Shown: positions 21,816-35,700 of the stretch, piece after piece
Numbering within the stretch: position 1 is the stretch's first letter
How the letters are laid out: the number at the start of each line of letters is the position of its first letter
Source of the DNA: Orbilia blumenaviensis
Lineage: Eukaryota; Ascomycota; Orbiliomycetes; Orbiliales; Orbiliaceae
NCBI GenBank assembly: GCA_036872755.1
Contig: JAVHNS010000005.1
Span: 2,356,001-2,420,000 of the forward strand
Length of the DNA: 64,000 bases
Direction of reading: 5' to 3'
The notes under the pieces: model-generated
Database searches by the model: none
What the model was told of the DNA's origin: nothing
What the model saw: the letters and a program-made list of their open reading frames with translations, nothing else
Position numbers and translations under genes: made by a program

Positions 21816-24800
21816 AAAAAAATAATAATAATAAAAATTCAGGAACACTCTTACGTGGGGTAATATGGGGCGGGAGAGATGTATGTGCCATCCTGCTTTG
21901 CTAGATTCCCGTGCGATAGTGGAGCACGAGGCAGTTTTCCGAGGGGGAAAAAGATTTAAATCCGGGCTGGGGACTGGGCGATATCACGTCACGAGACTAT
22001 TCCTTTTCACAAGTAAAAATTTGCTTCTTTTATTCAATCAGTCAATTGGTTATTGTTTCTTTGCTTTTGGAAAGGTTTTCCGTCTGAAAATCGGATGTTC
22101 TGGGATATGGGTAGCGGGAAACATTATTGAAACTCAAAAAAAACTTATATGAGGGTCGGAGTTGGAATGGATTCTTGTTTGAACCAATGGCGCTTTAGGG
22201 CAACCGAACAATACCGTCACAACCGTTCTGTGCCTTTTTGTATTATAAACCAATACGAGAGAGAGGGAGGGAGAAAAAAAAAAATAAAAAAATAAAAAAT
22301 CTCGATTCAAAAAACTTAAAAGCCGAGATGGCGGGAAATTGCCCACTTTAGGAGAAACGTGATCTGTGTGACCGAGTTCAAGATACAGTAGTAGTAGTAG
22401 TATGTTATGTACCTGCCTGCCGTGTTCATGAGTAACTGCGGAAGCGGCCGTTGAATCCGCCACCATTGTCTACAAAGCGAGATTTGACAGTGGAAATTTC
22501 GAGAGCCGTCCAAGCCCTCGAAACCCCAGACTTGACATTATAAGTTTATACGTCGGCGTCACTCTATCCGGCTGAAAACCGTCAGGCCGCGATTACAATG
22601 CCTGTCTACCGAAGGATCTTTCGTGTTCTATCTGGGCTTCCCGACCGTCGGTTAAAAGGTTCGAATTCAGGAACCTTTCAGCGGGTAAAGCGGCATAATG
22701 GATGCCAGATCCCTGTAACTAGGTGTGCTCTCAGAGTCGTTTCTTGGCCCGAAGTCTTCGAGTGTTTGCGAAGTGCGCATGCCCCGCTACGACTTTGAGA
22801 GGGCAGGCGACGGAACCTTTTGACGATCCGATCCCAGGTATTTGCTCTGCATGCACGCTCTCATTGCATATGGCAAACGTGTGTAAGGTGTGGCAAAGAA
22901 TGCTGCCTTTTCATGCAGGTGGATGATTATAATCGACGAATGTCAAGGATTCTCGCCGAGAAAGACAGGTTTTACGCCGCTTACAGGGGAAAGATGTCTC
23001 TCTATCCACACGATCGTGTCTCTCGTTTAGACGGCTAAGCAGAAGGTGGGCTGATACTTCCTCTTCTGGTGTAGTTTACTGCGCGAAATGGGTATCGAAG
23101 ATGGAGAGCGTCGACAAAGCGTGACAAAGAGAATAACCTTATCTGCACAAATTTTCGTCAAAGTGGGGATAGCTTCGCCCGTGATTGACAAACCCATGGT
23201 GCGGCGCTGCAATTGCCTTGAGCCGAAAAGCAGAGATTCACGCTGAAAAGGTGGGGATGCCGGCCGGATAAGAACGTTGACCTTGGCTCCGCAGCGGGAG
23301 GAATTCGCCATCAAGATTACGAACCACTCAGCTAACCGAAATTGCTGCAGAGAAGGGAAAGGAAAGGAAAGGCCCGCTCTTCGGCAAGTCCGTAGTGCAC
23401 GGCTGAGGCCGGTGGCAGAAAAAGGGAAAAGTTTCGAGTCCTGGGCTAGGATATCTCGCCCCGAGCCGCAATATGAACCTTCACCAAAAGCGTCAATAGT
23501 CATGGTCATTCTTGATTGACGATGCGAACTAGCGGCACAACCAAAACGAATTTCGCAAATTTTATAACTATAAGTTGCGAGATAGTTCAGCAGAGATTGT
23601 ATCATTCCAACTCGGACAACTCGACTGAGTCGTGGGTGGTATGGGTCCTATCCGAGTGCCCGAGCGTCGCCCGTGATTACTAGCCCATGTTCGCACGCCT
23701 TGTGCACTGAGCTGCATCGAAAAAACCACTTGTAAACTAGTATATACTGCGGCTGAATTAATTCTTCCGATGACAGTGCGGATCAGCGACACTAGCTCGA
23801 ACCTTGACACAAGCCGCGTTCCTTTCCCCTTCAACCACTTTGAAGCAATTTAAAATTGATGTTTGATATACAAGTTGAAGACAATCTTTTTACGTTTTCT
23901 CTCTCCTGAATTCATGTCGGTCTGGTTGTACAATCACGGTCTGGACCGTGCATAGTATACTCCGTATATGGAGAAGTCAATTCACTAAGGCCGTCCAAAG
24001 AAACAAGACATGGAAATCATTTCCCCATTCAAGACATCGTGCACTTGGACCTCACTGGAAAACTTTTGCACCTGTCCCGCTCCCGCGCCCGCCCACTAGC
24101 GAGAAACGGGTCTTGAATTAACTCGAAAACTCTACCACATCATTATGTCTCAGCCGAGAGGAATGAATCCACATCTGTGAACTCGCATCTAACTAGCTGC
24201 TAATTGTGCTATCAAAAACATATTAATGAGGAAAATAAAAAGAGTAGAAGAAAAAAAGGTTATTGATTTGAAAAGGGGTCTGTCGAGGTCGACGGTAGCC
24301 TGTTTGACGAGACACGGCTCAAGCGATACACATTCCAGACCTGGCCATTGACACACCTCTTTTGGGAATATCGCGGACAAGTCGACAACCCCACGATTTT
24401 ATATTGATTAAATGATTACCGGATACACCCATGACAACATATCGTAGCAGCTTTGCACCTGTTTCTGTGTGCGGGGTTTTCTTGTTTTGTTAATGCACCT
24501 TCCTTTTACAAGGTCCATAATATTTACATGGTGAACCATGTTAGCAAGCTGCGGCCGAGTCAATATCAACGATGATAATATAGAACCGCCCATGTATAGC
24601 TCTATAGGCGATGCAGTATTAATATATAGTACGGCCTCAATTGGCAATTAACCTTTAAGCTCCAAGCCATATAATATGGACAATTGAGAGCGAAAGGTTG
24701 TCTTATTGGGAACATATGCAGAGAGGACCCCACGAATGTATGCATGGCTTTGACGTTGCATTCGAAACCTGGGAATACCAATCCCCTGGGATTACTGGGT

Positions 24801-27681
24801 GCACAAGTAGGACCAACTGGAATTCGATGAACACGAGGCCAGGTGATCTAACCGTCTTTCTCGAAACCAAGAAACCGTAGACCCAGGCATCGGCCCCACG
24901 CCGCTTGCGACCATGGTTTTTTAAAGCAAGAATGTGCGAGGAGTTTCTTTAGGGTCCACCGGCCGATACGATCGTAAGAAAACTCAGGTTAAGATTCCAA
25001 TATACCCTGAAGATCCGAACTCCGGTTGTGAAAGCCGGTAGTCAGAGAAAGAATTAAGAACGGACATACTCTTTAAGGTCTCTGCCGTCTTTCTTTGTGT
25101 GACCCAGGAGCTTGCCGTGTGGTTAACATATTTGTCGTATAGTATAGTATCCCACCTAGAAGGGCTAAGTGATAGAAAACCGCATGGAACTTACCCGATG
25201 ACGCACGTTGTTCACAAAAGGCATGAGGTTAACGGCAGTTGGGTCCCACGAAAACCCAGTATGAAGAAACTCTAAAACTCTTTGACTTCATATTAAAGCA
25301 CGTGAGTTCATATGTGAACCCCAGCATCTGAACGGGGCATTATTTGGGATTCAACTGCCACGGTTGAATCAGATTCTCAGAAATTGTTTAAGTTCGGGTG
25401 TCTTATTCGAACTTAGAAGCTCCGTCGATAGGCAGCCTGTGCTCAAACAGCAAAGGTACCAGAAAGTCTTTCACACTGGTTACTGATCTGTTGGTTCCCC
25501 CCAAAGCTACTAACTGGCACCCGTTTCCCCTTGCCTAAAAGTTTGTGTAGCTTGTGAAGAATAGCTTTTTTGACAAATGTACAGGGTTAGGACTTCAGGA
25601 CCCCAAAGAGACATTCTGCAATGCATGGGTGCTCCGCGGATAGCCCAGTGGCCATTCCGATTCGTAAATCCCAAAATAAGAGTGCATGGTGTGGTGGAGC
25701 CTTTGGGGGAACCCAAGAACGTTCTCTGCAAGTTGGTCTGCAGCCGGAGTTGTAAACCAAGTTAGCTACGTTGTTGTGGCTTTCTGGCTTCAATTCTTCG
25801 ACTCCATCAACAACCCTATCCCAACGGAAATGAAATCTATTCGCAAAAACGACCTCGTTTGGGCAAAACTGATGCTATTCGGATATTCGGGTCTTCCAAG
25901 TATTTGTTTTTAAGACCGGAAAATAGATGGCGAGACCGCTACGTAGGTATCTCCGACTCGGGGCGGCGGCGGCGAAATTAATTAGTTCTATAACCTGAAC
26001 TATACTTCGCGGAGGGAAAGCGTAGAATTGTGAGGCAAGATGTCATTGAATGTATCGATACTTATAGCGCCTAAAGCTATGCTCTGGGCCAGGAGCTAGT
26101 ATAGGCCAGTCCAATTATGCTTCATGTCTATGCATTCACAAAAAAAGCCCTTCGACATAGGTTCGAAGGTGTAATCATCTCCACATTTCCAACTGGCCGA
26201 ATAGGTGTCCAAATTCGGGACGAAGCTGCAACAAAAGCAAGGATGGGAGTGTGGGGTTTATTTTGTTGACAAACCCATCAACCAAGTCGCCCATGCTGCC
26301 TCCGGTTCCCGAATATTCAGGGTTGATGGGGAAAGGAAAAAAAAAAGAAAGCTAAGGGAACCCGTATTATGCACAGTGCCTATTCCAGTCCGGCATCAAG
26401 CACAAGTGCATAACCACCAACGGGGGGCTTTTTGTCAAACCTGCTGTCAGACGCATTCTTCCAAATTTACTGTATCATATTTTGCAGGTGTTCAACAAAG
26501 AAAACGATTGAATTAATGGTTGTGAGACTTCATGCCAGGAACCACCCGATGGTTCCATTGACCTTGCCCAACTCATAGGCATGTCCTTGTGAAAAGAGGG
26601 AGCGGGTTGGATCGACTTTCGGCTGGGAAAGACGCCATTTTCGTAATATATTTTAAGTTGGAGCTCTTGAAAATGTGGGACCCAGACCTTGTTCCGACCG
26701 GGGATGGGTGAAGGAAAGGGAAAAAAGTCACTCAATGGCAATTGTATTATATTCGAACAGGGTCGGGGCAATCAGGAACAAGGCTGGGATTTTTGCCTTT
26801 CGTTAAGGCTCAGGCACCAGAAATCATCACGAGCCGAAAAGTCTTACAATTGATAGCTGCTCAGGCAGGGTATCATATCACTCTCCAGTTTTCTTCTTCT
26901 TACAGATATACAATATATTTTAATATAACTTTTTTTTTTTTTTTTTTTGACTGATTGATTGCTTAAATAATTCCAATGCTATGTAAATGTGTAAATGGGT
27001 AAAAAAAAAAAAAAAAACTCCGCTTATCGAATAATTTTGCCCGGTCTCTAATATAGAAGCCCATAAAGAAAGGCTAAAAGGAAAATGTGGTTAAAGATGA
27101 AAAAAGCCCTGCCGCTATGATCTCGCTGGACCAAAGATGTATGCTATGAAAGAGTGTGATTATTTCCCAAATTGTTTTTTCCCCTCCTGTCCACCGAAGT
27201 CCCAAGGAAAATTAGAAATCCAATCATGGAGATGAAAGAAAATTGCAGAATACGAAAAAGAAAACAATAGAAAACTCCGTGAGGGTATTCAGATGGGTAT
27301 TACAGTCGCGAAAAGCGGGAAGCGATAAGATGAGGGGTTGAGAGATAGAAGGAGATACGTGTGAATGGTTCGACAAAAAGGGAATTCGTCAAATAGTTTA
27401 ACAAAGATGACAAGGAAAGAAATTGATAGACTGCGCGCCCTCGAATCATGAAGAGCGCTCAGCGCATGGGGGATAGATGGAGGTGGAGGAAGTATTTCGT
27501 TATACAAATGTATCGATAGGACAACGACCGACCCTGAAGGGAAAAAAAAAAAAAAAAGAACTGCAAAACTCCTGCAAACAAACAAAAATTAGGTGCAGAA
27601 ACGGGTATATGGTAAAGTAATATGTACAAGAAGAAGAAGGTCGGCTAGTGGTGGGTGAACCCCAGCAATGGTGTCTAGTGT
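21816..27681. other. Gene desert of about 5.9 kb
   Basis: No gene is supported. Homopolymer tracts (T19 at 26930-26948, A17 at 27001-27017) and scattered open frames of at most 192 codons without motifs are present. A short perfect inverted repeat (AAAGGTTC/GAACCTTT) lies at about 22656-22679. I could not recognise transposon coding remnants. Confidence 0.5.
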
Positions 27682-29762
27682 TTAGAGAAGGAGGAGATCC
27701 CAGTTATTTGCGGTCATGACGTTTCGCCATGGGACATAAGTACCAGCGGCATCGGCATCCCTCCACACGAGGTGGACCAACTCGTACATGTCTGAGAAGC
27801 TACCGAATCGAAGTTCCTGAGGAAGGGACTCGAAGCGGCTTTGCAGCAAGGTACGGAAAGCAGATCCAGGGGTCGCGACGGATCCTCCAATAAGATAGAC
27901 CCAAGAGAGGGAGCGATCGAAACCATCTTCGCCGCCTGGAATAAGCTCTAGGACGGTGGTAAGCTTATCAACGAGTTCGATGACAGCAGGAACGTTGTGA
28001 TTGAATGGAACCCCCTGGTATGCAGGGACGAGGGTGGTGAGGTAGATTCTCGCCGCGTATCTGTAAGCGGCAGTAATGAGACCGGAAAGGATATTCGAGT
28101 CCATTGGGCCATTTTGGGCTGCAGCAATAGGATCGAACTCGGTTTCAGTGGATGTGATAGAACCGCTCAACGAAGTAATGTGATCCAAGAGTGTTGCGTC
28201 AGGGAGGTTCTCGTAAAGCTTGTGGTATTCAAGACATGTGATCTCGGAGATCAGGTACATGACTCTATCATCACAGCCCATCAACTCCCTGAAGCCGGCA
28301 CTCTTTCCCTCTTTGAAGTTCTGACAATAAACATGAGCAAAGTTGGGGAACTGGCCCCGCATGGTTGAGCCCAGGATATCAATCCAGGCCGCCAAGGTCA
28401 TGTTAAAAGAGGGGCTAGCGGAGGATGTGGTGAGTTGTTCGAGTTGTGAAGTAAGGCCCATCTGATTGATCATAGTGATCGCAGCCTCGAAATGCTGATG
28501 CCATGGGACATCCGGCAGGTTATCGTGGACCGAGGCAACAAATGCCCTCAGTGCAATCACGCTCAAGATTGCCTCCAATGGCTGAACGGGGTCAACATTG
28601 AGGTTCATAGCCTCGCACAGTCTTTCGACTGTGGATTTCCTGTGTCTCATGATATCTTCATCAACGGCTGAAGTATCAATGTTTTGCTCAGTAGCCTTGA
28701 TATGCATCGCAGCGACCGCCAGGCAGGAGTGTAAGTATGCTGGGTTTGACCCCAGAGCGGGAGCGATAAAATTGCTTTGAGAGTATGGGACAGACAAGTC
28801 TAAGATTGGAAAGATGAGGGGGAGAACGTTGATAACGAAGTGGTTAAGAAGTTGTTGGTCTTGGTCATCGTCCACAACATGGTTGATTGGCACAGACTCT
28901 GGGCAATTGTTAAAGTCAACAAAGTTGAAGTCAACAATGTCCTCACCAGGAGTCCCATTCTGCGATGGAAGGATAACAGCGGGTTGTAATGGAGGAGTTG
29001 GTAGGTCGTTTGCTGGATATATTTCGGCTGGCATAGAAGGAAGGATGGTATTGCTGATTGTGCTGTAGTTCGAATCCTTTCTCTGTGTGCTGCAGAATGA
29101 AACCATGCTCTCCCTCCTATCCATAGTTGGCATCGTATTCAAGAACGACTGCGACTTGTTCTCGAGGATGTTTTGGTAGGCGGGGTTGTAAGGGTAGCCG
29201 GCAGAATCGTATGTTTCGACAAAGTTTACCTGCGTCGGATGGGCCATTTGCATTTTGTCGAAGCTTGGGTCTTGTTGTTCATAATCATACTCTAACGAAT
29301 ACCCAGAGTCGACAGAGTGAGATCGCACAGGTCGGACCATACCATCGTAGTAGTATTCTGGAGTAGGTAGCGTCGACTGGGACACCGAAGACGGATATGC
29401 TGTCACGCTCATCGATGCCATAGCATTGTTCGCTGCCTTCTCAGTCACCTTAGTCTTCTTGATCTGAAGCTTGATGACTTCCTTCTGTCGTCGTCTGTGT
29501 TCGACATTTCCCCACCAGGAGGGTCTCTTGTAGTCGCAACTTAAACCCAAGTGCTTGCATGCTCTGCATACAGGCTTTCCTTCGTCACACTTCTTCCTGC
29601 GAAGGCGACATGTGAAGCAACCTTTGAGGGGGAGTGGCAAGGTTAGTTTGAACCCAAGATGTATGAATAGATCTTAAGAGCAAGATAGGTAGATGACTTT
29701 GACTTACCAGTTCTCGACCGCTTGTGGGTCTTGGAAGTTGTCTTTGGAACCTTTGGCTGCAT
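27682..29762 (-). CDS. pro1: Zn2Cys6 transcription factor, PRO1/NosA/RosA-like
   Basis: Two exons (29762-29708, 29621-27682) give 664 aa. The naive start inside exon 2 is wrong, because a GTAAGT...CTCAAAG intron joins MQPKVPKTTSKTHKRSRT to GCFTCRLRRKKCDEG. The zinc cluster is C20-x2-C23-x6-C30-x6-C37-x2-C40-x6-C47, followed by YKRPSWWGNVEHRRRQKEVI, a basic linker I associate with the PRO1/NosA/RosA group. Members control sexual development and nutrient response in filamentous ascomycetes. The C-terminal 400 residues are helical and resemble the fungal-specific regulator domain (Fungal_trans_2 type), for example DQQLLNHFVINVLPLIFPIL and ALRAFVASVHDNLPDVPWHQ. The middle is Ser/Tyr/Pro-rich. It stands alone between long deserts, and the roughly 16-kb upstream stretch may contain distant regulatory sequence. 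The zinc-cluster call is firm and the subgroup probable. Confidence 0.87.
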
Positions 29763-32700
29763 CTTCAAAGGAAGGTTAAGCGACAAGAGGGGTATGGAAG
29801 GTTGAAGGAAGGCGTCAAGCTACTTGCTCTTCAACTCTACACAACTACCTCTGTAGTAATGAAAAGTATCTTTTTGATCAAAGGAAGGTGGTAAGTCTTT
29901 GGACTCGATCAGGTATCAAACGAAAACTAAAAAAAAAAATAAAAGAAAAGAATAAAGATGTGAAAAAATTATTAAGAACCAAACAAGTGGTCGAATGGAA
30001 AGAATTCAAGAGCAGGCGCCGTTGTAATAGGCGGGCGACTAAAGCAACGCAATATACTAGGACTATTATATAAAATAGAAACAAGGGAAATGGAAACAGG
30101 GCAGAGCGTCAACGTCGTCCTGTAGAATTGAAGTTGGTACGATATGGAATAGCAATGGGGGACGAAAGCAGGACAGGTGGAGGTTGTATGGGGAGCATAT
30201 AAGTTATAAAGGCTGGAGCGGAGACATACCCAAGATCAGAGGCTGACTTGAAAGGCAAGTAAGGTTCTTGTCGAAGATGGAAGCTTTCTTTCTTTCTTTC
30301 TTTTTCCCCCTGTCAAAAAAAGACTAAATGGTAAATGGTAGACTTCTTTTTCGGTGGATATTGGATCTATCGAAGTTATTCTTAGTAACAACCGTATCTT
30401 GGGTCGGCCGTCTGTCAGGTTTTTTTTTGGTGTGTGCTGGCAGGTAAAAGTTAGGATAGGATGGGTGCACTCGAAGGAGGTAGTGCGTGTGTGCGTGCGT
30501 GCGCTTTCTGGCTGCTGTGTGGTAGTATGAGGGACGGTTTGTGTGCGTGCGTGCTAGTATAGCATATAGTATGGTATGGTAGCAGCAGTAGTAAGTATGA
30601 GGTCCCCTTCTGCTTGCTTTCCTGCTCGACTTTCCTACTACTATTCTTGAGAAAAAAAAGAGAGACCTTTTGGCGCCCGGAGCTTGCATGAAAGCATGCC
30701 GGTCCTGCCTGTGTACTTATATTTGGTACGCGCCTACATGGGTGCACCAAATGCCCCACAGACCACCCTAGTACTTTTATCCCGATGGGTACAAGCCCAG
30801 ATACTTTATCTTAACTTTTGAGCCAGTCCCTCCTATCAGTTCAACCAAACATGCATCTGCAGGCTCACAGATGCGAATAAAAAGAAATTGTGTTTTTCCT
30901 GAGAGAATTCAAAAAACAGACGAGGTTCATGCAGCCTTTGATTGGCTCCTGCAGTCCTTGGGAGCTAGACAGGGGTTTACTACTGGGCAGGGGTGGGACC
31001 TCGTCGTTCCCTTCTGCTATTCGGCATGGGAGCCCACCCCCAGGCTTGGAGCCTTGCCCAAAGAAAAGAGAGCGACGGCTTGTGGAGGAGAACGAGGTCG
31101 CCATCTCCCTCTCTCACCCCACGTGCACAAGGGTCAAGTGCGAAATTTCTGTCCAACTCTGCACAGTCAATTGGAAAAAGCACAGTGAGACTTCGGGTCA
31201 CGATGAACTCCGTGGCCTACGCGATCATCTTCTCTCTCACTCTTTTTTTTTTTTTTTTTTCCTTCCTTTGCTTCTTTCCTTGAGCTGACCTTCCTTACCT
31301 AAGGTGAGCTCGAAAAAGGCCGGTATTTAGGCTCGTGAGGAAAAGCAAATGGACCGAAAAGAAGGTTATGTGCGGACGGGATTGCTCCTCGACCCTGCAC
31401 TTACGGAGTAGAACGCCATTCAATCTTTCCAATTTACGATAATCGGAGGATGAAAAAGTTATTTTTGGTTACCGGCCATCTTGATCAAGAATGGAAAAAA
31501 AAAAAAGTTGTAAATCCTTATTATTATTTTTTTGGTTTTCTTTTATCTATCACCTTTGTGTTTTATTTTTTTAGAATTATTCCTTAACGGCTTAGGTTCC
31601 TTTTTTTTTTTTTTTTTTTTTTTTGTTTGTTTCGACCTTTTCTTTTCGGCCATTCGAGACGGCCAACCATGATGGTAGTTGGAACTTTCTGTTTGGAGCA
31701 AAAGTTCTGTCCACACACCAAACATCTTGGTGTAGAGAATTCAAGAAGGGAAGATCAATCTTCGCTTCGTAGTTCTGCATTCCATCCGTATCCGAACCCA
31801 GATGCAGGGGCTCCGCTGGCGTCGCATGGCTATGGTCGAAGCTTGCTTTCGCGAAGTTCCACACGCGAGCAATAGGCATAAACTGTCCTTTTTGGCAGCC
31901 CGGTTGAGGTAAAATGAAACGGCTCTACCGTAGATGCGAATGTTTGCTCTTGACCACGCATGCATTGCATGACCACATGGTAAATGGGTCCATATAACAA
32001 TCTCATTAACACTGTCCTGTCATACCGGTATCTTGGGAAAAGCTTTTGGTGAAGGGAACGGCACTTTTTTCTCCTGGCCCCTGTTAATATCATATAAATC
32101 CGTCATGAATGTGCCTTAGTGTGATTGTAGTTACTCCTTCGCCTTGATTGTATATTGCCCTTTGCATGACAAACCAACCACAATTGCAGTGAGGATCATT
32201 CGCCTTCAGCCCCGTTTAAAATTTCTGACAATGAGCAATCAAACATCCAATCCCCTTCATGTATCGTGATGTTAGAAAAACCGAGCCCACAATATCAGGC
32301 TAATCATGATCGATACATTCTAATAAACAAATTTTGCAAAAGATATCACTTTTCCGTTTGTTTGTGCTAACATGAATCCGTCGGAATGTGTATACCTGTA
32401 TATCCAAAGAAGCCAGCCTAGCTGACTCCGATGTTGATCTTCTGTTATAACGTTAGTCAGGTCGACAGTTTGTAAAAGAAACTTGAAACAATAGCGCAAG
32501 TGTTATAGATACCTATGTAGTTTAAATCCAGCCCTTGCAGCAGCTTTCAGTTTCCTAGTCCCATATTCGGAATTTCAAATTTACAAGTGCGGGGCTCGGG
32601 TAGTCAATATCAAGAAAATAAACACTGCCCAACGAAAGGTTACATCTCGAACTGGACAGAGTATCTCGAATCAGATATTCAATCAACTATATTTGATCTA

Positions 32701-35700
32701 GTTGCTCTAGACCTAACACGTTCAACCAAACCTGCGGTAACATATTAACAGTGGTATACATTCGCTTATGTTGTGAGAACCAGACCGCGTTCAGGTTGGC
32801 TGATGTCAATTCGGGGTATATAAGCACTTATCTACAACATAGCTTCACAGGAAACAACCACCTGCAACTCGCCATTGATACATCCATTTTAAGGGCTAAA
32901 CTCTAACGGTCTTCCAACGAAGCATAATTTATCTATGTGCGTGGCCTCTTGAACCAGCCCTTAATAATTCGGTTGAGGGTTGGAACCAAACCCCCCGGAA
33001 ATGGTGGTCTTCCTGCCGTGTCAACGAAATCCAACTGTTTTCGACTGTCGAATTGGTGTTCGTCACCAGTCGAGACTCTTGACAGGTACGATGCGCAATA
33101 TAGTGAGCAAGGTGGCCTTGCCAAAACATTCATACGTTGACCTCAATGCGGATGTATCGAAGCTGTCAGCCCCGTCAAGTTAGTCAATGCTAACGTTCCA
33201 AGACCTGTTGAACAATATTGTAAATCTTTTTTAACAAAAACCAGTTTATATACCAACGGCCGGCCGGTCTCGATGTGAACGTTTGAAAAGGTCAACATGA
33301 CAAGATACTAATATACTAATAATCCTCCCGTCCGGGATCTCAGATGGCCGAGGCTCTTTCAGAATTGATTAAGTACCAACCAACAGGTAAGGATATAACG
33401 TAGCTTCATAGATTCACATATGATATATCTCACCTGGCTGCAACCGGGTTTGTACTCCAAGTCGAAATATATAGTAAGTCGAGGTTATCTGGGTCATCTA
33501 GGACATTATACTGTTGTACAAACAAAAAACAAACCATATTCCTTTTGAATTCTCGAGGCTTCTTGGTCCGATGTATCTAGTCTAGACTATCTTCAGATTC
33601 TGCATGTGCATCGGACCTCTCCAAACTCGGCCATGATTTTGCCCAGTCTGTAGATAAGAGAATAGGGGTTCTCCGGTGGGTGGCACTTAGCCGGATAGAC
33701 TCTCCGACGGTGCGATTGGCGGATACATCTCATGGATATCCTATACCCCGTCGATGATGCCTGGAAGTGGTCCAGTCCCCATGTTCGTTTAATGAAGCGA
33801 CCCGCTTATAATTCATCTGTCTCAGGATGATCCAACGGTTTTTAGTTTTCAATTTCCAAGCTCACCTCGACACGAGAGCTAAACGAGAATAAGGTCATGA
33901 CCATTGATCACCAGAGCGGCGGGCTTTCCGTTCCGCTTAAACGACCCTCTTGTCTCTGAAATAGTCAGGTGTAGTGTCCGCATCAAGTCAATGGAAATGC
34001 GAGAGAGAAAAAATCATCTATGAGGTCAATGGGTTGCAATTTGGAGCTCCACATTGAAGAGTTCACCCGGTATCTGTGCATGCAGGTGTGGCCCATCGAG
34101 TTTTATCGAATGGAAATGTTCCACTGTGCATAAATACCGAATACGATGTGAACGAAATTTCGAAAACCTTGATCCAAAAAGTGCTCTGGCGGGCGAGACA
34201 CCAGGCGTAGGAATGTTCAGGACTGTCCCGCTGCGTGACTAAATTCACCGGGATATTAATTTCTATCCAATTGCAATAGTTTGGAAGCGAAACGCCCGAG
34301 AGCGAGGGTGCAGAAGACTATGCAGAGTGGATCGTAACGAGTCCGATGAGCTTAGATATATCATGCCCAGAAACGAGAAATTTTGTCTTGCACGGGAACT
34401 CGGGTACATGGCTTTTCACAACCAGGGAAAGCTGTCTCGAATATCAAATTTCGGAAAGAAGCTCAAAAGAGTAGGTTTCATACAATTAGTAAACGTTTTT
34501 CTTCCACAAAAAAGACCCCACACTACGGCTCCTAAAGTTCGAGTTTTGGTGTGAGCGCCGGGTGCTGTTGCGTCACCTCATCACAGAAGCTTCCCAATCC
34601 GCCAAGACAATGAGGCCTACCGGATCTTGCTGTCGGCTGGTTTCAGCTTGCATTTATTTTGTGCAACCATGACTGAGCTCATCGACTTTCACATCTCGCA
34701 AAGGGAATCGATGTAGTATTTTCAAAACCTGTTGAACTCGGTCAGATGCGAGTTCTTTTTTTTTTTTTTTTTTTTTTGAGCGATAAATTCCTTCCCATAT
34801 CCTGGCCCAGCTGAGCCGGCTGTGCAAATGAAGTAAAAAAAATTTAGAATCGGCTGTTCGCGGGTGAAACGGGAATGCAAATGCAAAAGCAGAAGCGGAA
34901 GTACGCGAAGATCAAGGACCGCACAAAATCCACAAATATTACCAGTCATAATGTGAGGGGTGTGCGCAATGCTTTCAGGGATTCAGTAATTCATTTGATT
35001 TAATGGATTTGGTCACTTGTACCTGTACATTTGTTACAAAGGTTGAATTCACTAGTGGCTCTAAGATACCTTGGTCGTGCCATCAAAGACCATTCTCGAA
35101 CGAGGCAGTAATTCACATGCCTGACTATATCTGACGGCTTGCATCGATATCTTTTATACGAATGTTGAATCCTGCAGAAGTTTCCCGAGCTCAAATCCAT
35201 TTCCAGACACCAAGTTTTAGCGTCCTGCAATACATCCCTGACTTCAAGTCCCGTGACCAAGGTGTGGGAGCTTATAAAAATCATGATTGGGTAGACGCTC
35301 TGTAATACCGACACATGGCTTCTGGGAGTTCAAGACTTGGTGGTGTTCACGGGTTTAAGGAGATGACCGGGCCTCACAGCCAGTCAATTGTTTCCGCCCT
35401 CACAAATCTCAGTAAAGCGAAGGAATTTTATTCCTATTGATGGCGCAATGGGAACTCAGAACCTCCCCGCTTCTTCGTACTCCCGTACATACTGTGCCCC
35501 TCTAGATCCCCCTGTCTAAATGTCTGATATGATCGGACTCTGAAGTCTGTAGCTTAGTTCGAATAAAATAAAAATCTGACCAATAGATATCAAGAAGCTT
35601 AAATGCCATTGAGGGATTTTAATAATCATCTACAGTGGCTTTACTACCAGTAGACATGCCTGTTTGACCCCTCTCGCTGTGCGTCCATGTATGGCTATCG

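Noticed and set aside
22658..22668. B-box-like GGTTCGAATTC, considered as part of a tRNA gene or SINE promoter
   Set aside because: There is no matching A box, anticodon arm or acceptor stem. The element is part of a small AAAGGTTC/GAACCTTT inverted repeat.
23027..23605. Minus-strand open frame of 192 codons
   Set aside because: This length is expected by chance in 64 kb. It has no family motif and competes with a plus-strand frame.
27682..29640. Start of the zinc-cluster protein at the Met-Pro-Leu-Pro-Leu-Lys codons within exon 2
   Set aside because: Those codons are intron sequence. Splicing to the upstream exon gives a basic leader that runs directly into GCFTC and keeps the frame.
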